Of a stretch of DNA of 64,000 nt, positions 26,302 to 32,980 are shown in pieces. The stretch comes from Micromonospora sp. LH3U1 (GTDB lineage Bacteria; Actinomycetota; Actinomycetes; Mycobacteriales; Micromonosporaceae): assembly GCF_028475105.1 (NCBI RefSeq), contig NZ_CP116936.1, forward strand, positions 1,302,001-1,366,000. The letters run 5' to 3'. The notes beneath the pieces were generated by a model that had not been told where the DNA came from, made no database searches, and saw only the letters and a list, made by a program, of their open reading frames with translations. Position 1 is the stretch's first letter; the number at the start of each line of letters is the position of its first letter. Position numbers and translations under genes: made by a program.

Positions 26302-26766
26302 ATGGTCATCGAACCGCGCATCCAGAACCCCGCCAACCTGCTGCCGGACGCCGTGAAGGCGATCAATCTGCTCTACAAGGCCGCGCATTCGGCCGGGGTG
26401 CCGGACAGCACTCTGGAGCTGGTGCACCTGCGGGCCAGCCAGATCAACGGATGCAGTGCCTGCGTCGACGCGGGTGCCCGGAGTGCCCGGAAGGCCGGTG
26501 AGACCGAGGAGCGGTTGTTCGCGGTCGCCGTCTGGCGGGAGACCCCGTACTTCACCGAGGCCGAGCGGGCGGCGCTCGCGCTCGCGGAGGCCGCCACCCG
26601 GCTCGCCGACAGGGCCGACGCCGTGCCCGACGACATCTGGGCGGAGGCGGCCCGGCATTTCGGCGAGAAGGAGCTTGCCGCGATCGTGCTCTGGGTGGCC
26701 ACCACCAACTTCTTCAACCGGATCAACGCCACCACCCGCCAGCCGGCTCCGCAGACGTGGGGCTGA
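26302..26766 (+). CDS. Carboxymuconolactone decarboxylase-family (AhpD-like) protein
   Basis: The 154-residue product has the AhpD-like helical core: LELVHLRASQINGCSACVDAG with the CxxC pair C51/C54, then TEERLFAVAVWRETPYFTEAERAALALAEA and ELAAIVLWVATTNFFNRINAT. Members with CxxC are peroxidase-type reductants. The His that usually follows the second Cys by four positions is Gly58 here, so the standard proton relay is incomplete. It is divergent from the ECF41 sigma gene and preceded by an ECF41-type promoter, so it is the likely regulon target. ATG 26302. Confidence 0.88.
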   Translation: MVIEPRIQNPANLLPDAVKAINLLYKAAHSAGVPDSTLELVHLRASQINGCSACVDAGARSARKAGETEERLFAVAVWRETPYFTEAERAALALAEAATRLADRADAVPDDIWAEAARHFGEKELAAIVLWVATTNFFNRINATTRQPAPQTWG

Positions 26767-26789
26767 TCAGGCCGTTGATGCCCCGAGCG

Positions 26790-26851
26790 TGATCACTTGG
26801 TGCTCGGTAGTTGGCGCGGGCCCTCGCTGACTGCTGAGCGTCAAGTGATCA
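26790..26851. repeat. 62-bp palindromic element, copy 1
   Basis: Ends TGATCACTTG and CAAGTGATCA pair perfectly, and inner segments (GTGCTCGGTAGT / ACTGCTGAGCGT) pair imperfectly. The same-length element at 61268-61329 is clearly related. Here it follows the CMD-family stop and may also terminate that transcript. Confidence 0.75.
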
Positions 26852-26864
26852 TTCTTGAACAATC

Positions 26865-26909
26865 GTCAACTTAAGGTTGACGGACCGGCGGCGTCAACCT
26901 ATGGTTGAC
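26865..26909 (+). promoter_or_regulatory. Leaderless promoter overlapped by two 17-bp palindromes
   Basis: TTGACG (26877-26882), 17 bp, TATGGT (26900-26905) is a good housekeeping-type promoter. Transcription would start about base 26912, the A of the Clp-N ATG. Two copies of GTCAAC-YTAW-GGTTGAC (26865-26881 and 26893-26909), 28 bp apart, cover the -35 and the -10, the layout of a repressor-controlled promoter. Confidence 0.7.
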
Positions 26910-26911
26910 GC

Positions 26912-27628
26912 ATGACGGAACCTATCGAGATGAGCAACACGGTCAAGCTCGACGACCTGATCCAGGCGATCAAGAAGGTGCACCACGACGCCCTCGACCA
27001 GCTCACCGACGCGGTCATCGCCGCCGATCACCTCGGCGAGGTCGCCGATCACCTGATCGGGCACTTCGTCGACCAGGCCCGGCGTTCCGGCGCCTCCTGG
27101 ACCGACATCGGCCGCAGCATGGGGGTCACGAAGCAGGCCGCCCAGAAGCGCTTCGTGCCGAAGGCGACCGACGCCGCGGCGCTCGACCCGAACGCCGGCT
27201 TCGGCCGGTTCACCCCCCGGGCCCGCAACGTGGTGGTGGCCTCGCAGGAGGAGGCCCGTGCCAGCGGAAACGCCGAGATCGGCCCCGAGCACCTGGTGCT
27301 GGGCCTGCTGGCCGAGCCGGAAGGGCTGGCCGCCACAGTGATGGCTGGTCGGGGCGCTACCGCCGAGGCGGTGCGGGAGACGGTCGGCGCCGCCCTCCCG
27401 CCACCGGCCGACCAGGTCCCGGACCTCATCCCGTACGACGCGCGCGGCAAGAAGGCGTTGGAGTTGACCTTCCGGGAGGCGCTGCGCCTCGGGCACAACT
27501 ACATCGGCACCGAGCACATCCTGCTCGCCCTGCTGGAGCAGGAGGACGGCGCCGGCGTGCTCACCAACCTGGGCCTGGAGAAGGCGGCGGTCGAGGCCGA
27601 CCTGGCCGCCGCGCTCGCGCCGAAGTGA
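26912..27628 (+). CDS. Clp N-terminal-repeat protein with helix-turn-helix-like front end
   Basis: The 238-residue product starts with a helical region containing GASWTDIGRSMGVTKQAAQKRF, which has helix-turn-helix character, and continues with two Clp-N repeats (FTPRARNVVVASQEEARASG...IGPEHLVLGLL and LTFREALRLGHNYIGTEHILLALL). No AAA+ domain follows, so it is not a Clp ATPase; such proteins are thought to act as adaptors or regulators. ATG 26912 is probably translated from a leaderless mRNA; a second in-frame ATG at 26930 has a weak GGAA upstream. With its HTH it is a candidate to bind the twin palindromes and regulate itself (inference). Confidence 0.85.
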   Translation: MTEPIEMSNTVKLDDLIQAIKKVHHDALDQLTDAVIAADHLGEVADHLIGHFVDQARRSGASWTDIGRSMGVTKQAAQKRFVPKATDAAALDPNAGFGRFTPRARNVVVASQEEARASGNAEIGPEHLVLGLLAEPEGLAATVMAGRGATAEAVRETVGAALPPPADQVPDLIPYDARGKKALELTFREALRLGHNYIGTEHILLALLEQEDGAGVLTNLGLEKAAVEADLAAALAPK

Positions 27629-27638
27629 CCTCCGACGG

Positions 27639-28154
27639 TCAGGGGGTCGGGAAGCCGTAACGCAGGGCGTGCTCCGGATCGGCCGGGTCGATCTGGCGTA
27701 CGCCCGCGTCGGCGAGCCGCTTGTTGACCTCGTCGAGTTGGTCGCGTACCAGTCGGGCCTCCTCCTCGGTGACCCGGCCCCGGTGCGGCCTGCCGGCGTG
27801 GTCCAGCGTCCCGTAGTCGATCTTTTCGGTGCTCTTGCGGGCCTTCGGTGGGCGGACCCGCTCGGCCGTCCTCAGCAGCTGCGCCATCGGCACGTCGGTG
27901 GCCATCGCGTCGAACTCGCTGGCGGTCAGCACCACCTGACGAGGCTCACCGCCGCCGTGCCGGTCGTGGATCTCCACCACCGCCACGTCCAGGGCGGCAT
28001 CGTCGATGTTCTCCACCTCGCCCGGGGTGGCGTCCAACTGCACGGGCCCGGCGACCAGGTCCGGGTGCTCCAGCACGACGATGCGGACCACCTCGTCGTC
28101 CTGCTGCAGAACCGTGCCGGTGAAGTCGGAGACGTGGATCGTCTTCTTGCCCAT
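27639..28154 (-). CDS. Conserved hypothetical protein
   Basis: A 171-residue acidic, soluble protein starting MGKKTIHVSDFTGTVLQQ. The first half is beta-rich (RIVVLEHPDLVAGPVQLDAT, DVAVVEIHDRHGG), the second is charged and helical (TEEEARLVRDQLDEVNKRLADAGVRQ). No catalytic motif, cysteine cluster or membrane helix is visible, and I do not recognise a family. AGGAGAAG precedes the ATG at 28154; an in-frame upstream extension to 28361 lacks coding character. Convergent with the Clp-N gene (10 bp). Confidence 0.7.
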   Translation of the reverse strand: MGKKTIHVSDFTGTVLQQDDEVVRIVVLEHPDLVAGPVQLDATPGEVENIDDAALDVAVVEIHDRHGGGEPRQVVLTASEFDAMATDVPMAQLLRTAERVRPPKARKSTEKIDYGTLDHAGRPHRGRVTEEEARLVRDQLDEVNKRLADAGVRQIDPADPEHALRYGFPTP

Positions 28155-28297
28155 GCGCGGAGCTTCTCCTGTCGTAGGCCGGGATTCCGGACCACAAGAA
28201 ATTACCCGACAGGTGTGCGAAAGCCGCCGCTGGACCTCCTCCGGTGTGTCGCCCAGCTCGTGAACGTCAGAGGCTGCGATCGGGTTACGCGTTGGTG

Positions 28298-28495
28298 TCA
28301 GTGGGTGTTGAGGCGGTGCCTGCTGGAGCTGCCGGCGGGCAGCTTGTTCAGTCCGGCCCACGACAGGGCGTTGGTGCCGCCGGCCGCCCGGGGGTTCCGA
28401 TAGCGCGGCTGGGGCGGGTTGCCTCCGACGGTCTCGGCCGCCTGCCAGAGTCGCTCGGGGTCCTGCTGGTAGTGGTCGTTCGGCTGAATCGGCAT
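28298..28495 (-). CDS. Small hypothetical protein
   Basis: A 65-residue, Asn/Pro/Arg-rich hydrophilic protein (MPIQPNDHYQQDPERLWQAA..., ending SSSRHRLNTH). GGTAGGGCC lies just before the ATG. The codons keep the GC-rich third position expected for a real gene. No domain is recognised. It may be structurally disordered; function unknown. Confidence 0.5.
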   Translation of the reverse strand: MPIQPNDHYQQDPERLWQAAETVGGNPPQPRYRNPRAAGGTNALSWAGLNKLPAGSSSRHRLNTH

Positions 28496-28665
28496 GGCCC
28501 TACCGTCCCAAACAAAGGTGTCCAGGTATGGAAATACATATGACGGTCGATCGGGACACCTGGTTCCTGCACCCCCGGCCCTCCCGGCCCTGGAGGATCG
28601 TCCGCCCGGTCGGGCCGCCCGGCGTACGGTGATCCACGACGGGCCGGGGTGACGGGGAGGTGCGC

Positions 28666-29328
28666 ATGCTCGACCGGCGGCTCCACCTGCACCTGGCCAC
28701 CTGGCTCGGCCAGTGGCCGGCCAGGCCGGGGCTGCACGTGGTCCCCTCGTACCGGCGGGCCATACCGGCCTGGGACGGCCGACTTCGCCCCGCACTCGCC
28801 GTGGACACCGGGCAGAGCACCGTGCTCTCCGTGGCGCCGGACCGGGTTGCGGCGATCCGCGCGCTGGCCGGGCGCCCGACGGGCCAGTTGCTCGCCGCGT
28901 TGCCAGAGGCGGTCGGGCTGCCCGACTGGTGCGTACACGACGGCCCCTTCCGATGGAGCGTGGCACCCGCGCCGTTGCCCGACGTGGGGGAGTGGACCGA
29001 GCCGACGGCTCCGGGGCTGCCACCCTGGCTGCGGCTCTTCGACCGGCCGGTGCTGGTGGTCCGTGACCCGGACGGCACCTACCTGGCCGGTGCCGGGATC
29101 AAACGGCACGACGCGTACGGGCACGAGTTGGCCGTCGGCACCATTCCGGCTGCCGAGGGGCGCGGCCTCGCCCGTCGACTGGTGGCACAGGCCGCGCGGC
29201 GGGTGCTCGACGAGGGTGCGGTGCCCACCTATCTGCATGAGCGGGACAACCACGCCTCGGCCCGGGTCGCTGCCGCGGCCGGTTTTCCGGATCGGGGTTG
29301 GCGCGCGTACGGGGTCTATCCGCGCTGA
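28666..29328 (+). CDS. GNAT-family N-acetyltransferase
   Basis: A 220-residue protein whose second half has the acetyl-CoA binding pattern: strand VLVVRDPDGTYLAGAGIKRHD, then ELAVGTIPAAEGRGLARRLVAQAARRVLDEG (the degenerate R/QxxGxG/A loop is EGRGLA) and a final NHASARVAAAAGFPDRGW block. The first half (about 1-110) is an unrecognised extension. Substrate unknown. ATG 28666 follows GGGGAG; an in-frame GTG two codons upstream is possible. Confidence 0.8.
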   Translation: MLDRRLHLHLATWLGQWPARPGLHVVPSYRRAIPAWDGRLRPALAVDTGQSTVLSVAPDRVAAIRALAGRPTGQLLAALPEAVGLPDWCVHDGPFRWSVAPAPLPDVGEWTEPTAPGLPPWLRLFDRPVLVVRDPDGTYLAGAGIKRHDAYGHELAVGTIPAAEGRGLARRLVAQAARRVLDEGAVPTYLHERDNHASARVAAAAGFPDRGWRAYGVYPR

Positions 29329-29340
29329 GCGGGCCACCGA

Positions 29341-29445
29341 ACCGGCACAGAGCGCGGACCGTGGATCCCGGGCCGGATCCACGGTCCGCAACCTCCCCCC
29401 AGGCCCCGGTTTCGGGTGTACCGGCCGCGCTCTGTGCGGGCCGGT
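29341..29445. terminator. Nested inverted repeats between convergent genes
   Basis: Inner perfect 15-bp arms GCGGACCGTGGATCC (29354-29368) and GGATCCACGGTCCGC (29375-29389). Outer arms ACCGGCACAGAGCGCGG (29341-29357) and CCGCGCTCTGTGCGGGCCGGT (29425-29445) also pair, with a small bulge. The inner arm overlaps the outer one, so two alternative structures exist. They lie after the acetyltransferase gene and before the 3' end of the TetR gene. Confidence 0.75.
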
Positions 29446-29560
29446 ACGTGTCGATCACGCTACGTATCGAACAGGTTCGGGGCAAGGTCCGAGCTGTCGG
29501 TTCGGAGTGTCGAAAAGTGGACTTGACCTGCTGCTTCGCCGGTTGAGGGCGTCGGCCGGG

Positions 29561-30259
29561 TCAGTGACGTAGCGTGCGAATGAGGTCGAGCACCTGTCGG
29601 GTCACGGGGCGGAGGACCCGGAGCCGGGACAGCGCCACGAGCCGGTCGATCAGTGGCACGACCCCGTCGATCAACTGGCGGGTCTTGGCCTGGCCCGGCG
29701 ATCGGTCGTGCACCCAGTAGAGGATCACGCCCATGTACGCGAGCCAGAGCAGCTCGGGTAGCTGTGGGCGCAGCTCGGCGTCGACCTTGGCGGTCGAGCC
29801 CGTCAGCACCTCGGCGAAGAGCTCGATGGCCGCCTGTCGGGGGCCGGAGGACTCCGCGGAGAAGGGGCTCAGCGGGGAGGTGGGCTCGGCCGCCGTCTTG
29901 AAGAAGGTCGCCGCGAATCCGTGCGACGGCGTCAACACGTCGACCCCGGCGTGCAGCACGCCCGCCAGCCGGGGACCGAACGCCTCCTCCCGATCGAGCA
30001 CGGGCTGCGCGGCGGCTCGGTGCTCGACCTGGGACTGGGCGTAGAACTCCTGGATCAGGTGGTCCTTGGAACCGAAGTAGTAGTAGGCGTTGCCGACCGC
30101 CACGCCGGCCTCCTGCGCGATCGCCCGCATGGTGGTCTGGGCGTAACCGCGCTCGCGGAACAGCCGCATCGCGGTGTCCCGGATCAGCTGCCGGGTCTGC
30201 TCGCCTCGGGCGGTGGCAGGGTCACCCGCAGTGGTCGTCGGCGCAGGCTGCTCGGTCAT
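29561..30259 (-). CDS. TetR-family transcriptional regulator
   Basis: The 232-residue product has an N-terminal TetR helix-turn-helix (about 22-68: EQTRQLIRDTAMRLFRERGY, AIAQEAGVAVGNAYYYFGSK) and a helical ligand domain. Last gene of a three-gene minus-strand operon: its start lies within the 3' end of the DCC-protein gene (38-bp overlap). Paired TTGAACRTGTTCAA palindromes at the head of the operon are the likely autoregulatory operators. ATG 30259 or the in-frame GTG 30268 can serve as the start. The ligand is unknown; residues 90-170 are typical of fatty-acid or lipid-responsive TetR proteins only in a general way. Confidence 0.9.
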   Translation of the reverse strand: MTEQPAPTTTAGDPATARGEQTRQLIRDTAMRLFRERGYAQTTMRAIAQEAGVAVGNAYYYFGSKDHLIQEFYAQSQVEHRAAAQPVLDREEAFGPRLAGVLHAGVDVLTPSHGFAATFFKTAAEPTSPLSPFSAESSGPRQAAIELFAEVLTGSTAKVDAELRPQLPELLWLAYMGVILYWVHDRSPGQAKTRQLIDGVVPLIDRLVALSRLRVLRPVTRQVLDLIRTLRH

Positions 30260-30716
30260 CGGGGTCACCGTATCCCGCCAGTTCGTCTGTCGGCTCGGCC
30301 CAGGGGTCGCGGACCCGCTCCCGTATCGCCGAGGCGGCGGCCACCGTCTGCCGGGCGAGCGGCAGCAGGTGCGGTCGGGCCAGCCGCTCGGCCGTGGACC
30401 GATGGTCGGCCAGCGCCCAGAGGCAGGCGAACCAGGCGCCGTCGCCCGCGTACACCTCGCCCGTGTCGGCGATCACGGTGAGGTCGCGCAGCGTCGCGTC
30501 GTGGTTCAGGGCGGGGAAGCGCCGCCGGGCCTCGGCGGACCCGGCCGGCACGAACTCCAGGGGTACGAGCTGGGCGCGGGACGCCAACCATCGGCGGGCG
30601 GCGCGGCAGAGCGGGCAGGCCGCGTCGAACAGGACGGTGAACCCCCGGATCCCACCGCCGGAGTGTGCGGTGGGATCCGGGAGCCGACCGACGCCATCGG
30701 CCGGTGGCACGGTCAT
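30222..30716 (-). CDS. DCC-type thiol-disulfide oxidoreductase (DUF393)
   Basis: A 164-residue protein with the DxxCxxC signature (FDAACPLCRAARRWLAS) of the DCC/DUF393 family, followed by a thioredoxin-like body (QLVPLEFVPAGSAEARRRFP, TGEVYAGDGAWFACLWAL). Predicted to act on disulfides, partner unknown. Its ATG overlaps the stop of the membrane-protein gene (ATGA) and its 3' end overlaps the TetR start, so the three genes are tightly coupled. The C-terminal tail is Asp/Cys-rich (CADDHCG). Confidence 0.85.
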   Translation of the reverse strand: MTVPPADGVGRLPDPTAHSGGGIRGFTVLFDAACPLCRAARRWLASRAQLVPLEFVPAGSAEARRRFPALNHDATLRDLTVIADTGEVYAGDGAWFACLWALADHRSTAERLARPHLLPLARQTVAAASAIRERVRDPWAEPTDELAGYGDPDDRAACADDHCG

Positions 30717-31255
30717 CGGGTCGGTGGGTTGATCGGCGGTCCGGCGCTCGGCTGTGGTCCGGCCGGCTGTGGTCCGACCGGGTATGCGCCGGCTGGCTGT
30801 GGTCCGACCGGCTGTGGTCCGGCCGGGTATGCGCCGACCAGCTGCGATCCGTGGGGAGCGGACGGCATGGGGAGCCGGCCGATCGGGGCGATGGGAGGGT
30901 GGGTGGCGAGCTGGCGGAGTCGGTTTCGGCGGTAGCGGCCCAGTGCGAAGACGTTGAAGAAGTGCAGCGCGCCCAGCACGAGGAGCACGAAACCGATCTT
31001 GAGAGACAGCTCCTCCATTGCCTGGCTGGTGGAACGCACCGGGTCGGGGTGCTTCATCGCCACCGTGACGTAACCGAAATTGAGCAGGTAGAAGCCGACC
31101 ACCAGGAGGCTGTTGACCGCTCGGGCGAGCCGTTCCTCGGCGAACACCTCCTCGAGAAAGACCTGGCCGTTGCGCGACAGTGCCCTGGCCACCCAGATGG
31201 TCAGGCTGACGCTGACCGCGAGGTAGATCACGTACATCCAGACCTTGATGTCCAT
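30713..31255 (-). CDS. Membrane protein with Pro/Gln/Gly repeat tail
   Basis: A 180-residue protein with three hydrophobic segments (VWMYVIYLAVSVSLTIWVA, LLVVGFYLLNFGYVTVAM, KIGFVLLVLGALHFFNVFAL) followed by a cytoplasmic tail of 5-residue repeats (VGPQPAGAYPVGPQPAGPQP). No family name is recalled. First gene of the operon with the DCC protein and TetR regulator, preceded by two TetR-type palindromes. ATG 31255 with GAAGGG upstream. The coupling suggests a membrane redox or thiol function for the pair (inference). Confidence 0.75.
   Translation of the reverse strand: MDIKVWMYVIYLAVSVSLTIWVARALSRNGQVFLEEVFAEERLARAVNSLLVVGFYLLNFGYVTVAMKHPDPVRSTSQAMEELSLKIGFVLLVLGALHFFNVFALGRYRRNRLRQLATHPPIAPIGRLPMPSAPHGSQLVGAYPAGPQPVGPQPAGAYPVGPQPAGPQPSAGPPINPPTR
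30750..30839. repeat. Six 15-bp tandem repeats in the membrane-protein gene
   Basis: Units GGCTGTGGTCCGGCC or GGCTGTGGTCCGACC (four copies) and GGGTATGCGCCGRCY (two copies) are arranged A-A-B-A-A-B, so the higher-order period is 45 bp. Each unit encodes five residues (AGPQP/GAYPV types). Confidence 0.85.
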
Positions 31256-31268
31256 GCGGACGCCCTTC

Positions 31269-31325
31269 TTGAACGTGTTCAACTACCGACGGTGTCAGCG
31301 TAGGGCAGGTTTTGAACATGTTCAA
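31269..31325. promoter_or_regulatory. Two TetR-type operators at the head of the TetR operon
   Basis: TTGAACGTGTTCAA (31269-31282) and the perfect palindrome TTGAACATGTTCAA (31312-31325), 43 bp centre to centre, lie 14-70 bp upstream of the membrane-protein start. Symmetry and length fit TetR sites; the regulator encoded at the end of this operon is the natural candidate. Confidence 0.75.
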
Positions 31326-31355
31326 GAGTGGGTCACAGGCGACTGTGGACGCCGC

Positions 31356-32810
31356 TCAGCCGGAAAGACCGAGCGCCTCGGCAGCCGCCCGCCCGTTGGC
31401 GTGGCTCGCGCCGTACGTGGTGACGAAGGCGCGTACGCCCGTGGGGCGCCACTGTGCCGGCCAGCCCATCTCCACCACGGTCACCGGATGCTGGGCAGCC
31501 AGCCCGGTGACCAGGTCCGGGCCGCCGGGCAGGCGGTGCAGGTGCCGCCCGACCAGCACGATGGGACGGTCACCGGCCAACCCACGCAGCGTCGCCGCGT
31601 CGGTGTCGGCGGCGATCACGCGGATCTCCTGCGTCCCGTTCAGGTGTGGACCGAGACCCCACGGCACCCGGCCCTCGGCGATCGTCGACTCGGTGTGCAG
31701 CTGCACCACCAGTGGGCGGCCCAGGCCGGCGAGCACCCCGTCCACCCGGACCGCTCGGCGCGCTGCCGCGTACCCCAGCTCGGCGTCTCCGGTGGCCGAC
31801 GACCTGACGGCGGCCCGGGTCCAGGCGGCGAGCTCGGCGGCGCGGCCGGCTGCCTGCTCGACCCGCGCGGTCGTCAACCGGCCGTCGGTGAGGGCGTCGA
31901 CGATCTCGGCGGCCACCCGCTCGACCAGTTGGGCGTCGACCTTCGCGCCGATGCAGAGCAGGTCGGCGCCGGCGTCCAGGGCCCGGACCGCGGCCGGCCC
32001 GACCCCGCCGGCAGCCACCGAGGCGCCCTTCATCTCCAGCGCGTCGGTGATGACGGCGCCGGTGAAGCCGTACTCGGTGCGGAGCAGGTCGACCAGGACG
32101 GCCCGGCTGAAGGTGGCCGGGTCGGCGCCGGTCAGCGCCGGCACCCGGATGTGCGCGGTCATCACGGCACGCGCCCCGGCGGCGACGACCGCCGCGAACG
32201 GCGGCAGGTCCCGCTGGCGTAGCAGGCCCAGCGGAGCGTCCACTGTGGGCAGCTCGTGGTGGGAGTCGGAGACGGTGGCGCCGTGGCCGGGGAAGTGCTT
32301 GGCGCAGGCCGCCACTCCGGCGGCCTGCAACCCGGTCACGGCGGCGGCCGAGTGGGCAGCCACCCGCACCGGATCCGCGCCGAAGGACCGGGTGCCGATC
32401 ACCGGGTTGTCGTCGGCGGTGTTGACGTCCACCGTCGGGGCGAGGTTGACGGTGATGCCGAGCGCGGCCAGCTCGGCGCCGATCGACTGGTAGACCCGTC
32501 GGGTGAGCGCCACGTCGCCGATCGCGCCGAGGGCGGCGTTTCCGGGGTACGGGCTGCCGGTGGCGTGCGCCAGCCGGGTCACGTCGCCACCCTCCTCGTC
32601 GATGGCGATCAGCGCGTCGGGGCGGCCGGCGCGTAGCGCGGCGGTGCTCGCCGCCACCTGGGCGGGGTCGTGCACGTTGGTGCCGAACAGGGTGTGCCCG
32701 GCCAGCCCGTCGGCCAGCAGGTCAACAGCCCAGTCCGGTGGGACCGGTCCCGGGTACGCGGCGAGCAGCGTGCCCAGCGCCAGCCGGCGCAGTCCTGGAT
32801 CCAGCCCCAC
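31356..32810 (-). CDS. GH3 beta-N-acetylhexosaminidase (NagZ-type)
   Basis: A 484-residue GH3 protein with the beta-N-acetylglucosaminidase signature KHFPGHG (171-177) followed by D182 and H184 (SDSHHELP; the Asp-His dyad acts as general acid/base in this subfamily) and a nucleophile D256 in VITDALEMKG. No signal peptide, so cytoplasmic, as in NagZ muropeptide recycling or chito-oligosaccharide use. A C-terminal domain of about 150 residues follows the barrel. GTG 32810 preceded by AAGGGGGAAG. Divergent from a ROK-family regulator with an operator between them, which argues for induction by an amino sugar. Confidence 0.88.
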   Translation of the reverse strand: MGLDPGLRRLALGTLLAAYPGPVPPDWAVDLLADGLAGHTLFGTNVHDPAQVAASTAALRAGRPDALIAIDEEGGDVTRLAHATGSPYPGNAALGAIGDVALTRRVYQSIGAELAALGITVNLAPTVDVNTADDNPVIGTRSFGADPVRVAAHSAAAVTGLQAAGVAACAKHFPGHGATVSDSHHELPTVDAPLGLLRQRDLPPFAAVVAAGARAVMTAHIRVPALTGADPATFSRAVLVDLLRTEYGFTGAVITDALEMKGASVAAGGVGPAAVRALDAGADLLCIGAKVDAQLVERVAAEIVDALTDGRLTTARVEQAAGRAAELAAWTRAAVRSSATGDAELGYAAARRAVRVDGVLAGLGRPLVVQLHTESTIAEGRVPWGLGPHLNGTQEIRVIAADTDAATLRGLAGDRPIVLVGRHLHRLPGGPDLVTGLAAQHPVTVVEMGWPAQWRPTGVRAFVTTYGASHANGRAAAEALGLSG

Positions 32811-32947
32811 GTGATCTTCCCCCTTCGGTGCCCCAGCGGGTGCGAAACGTCGTACCGGTGGTGGTGTTCGCCCTGCCGAGTCGGCCGAGCGACCTAGCTC
32901 CGGGTGGCCGATACGCTACGGCTACCCGTTTGCAGGGCAGTTTACAG

Positions 32948-32964
32948 TTAGCAAAGTTTACTAA
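32948..32964. promoter_or_regulatory. ROK/NagC-type operator
   Basis: TTAGCAAAGTTTACTAA is a 17-bp near-palindrome (TTAGYAAASTTTRCTAA), of the AT-rich type bound by ROK-family repressors. It lies 16 bp upstream of the ROK start and in the shared control region with the NagZ-type gene. Confidence 0.7.
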
Positions 32965-32980
32965 AACTAGAGGACGTGTC

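Noticed and set aside
29298..29546. Short plus-strand ORF between the acetyltransferase and TetR genes
   Set aside because: It overlaps the acetyltransferase 3' end and the nested hairpins, with no ribosome site or coding bias.
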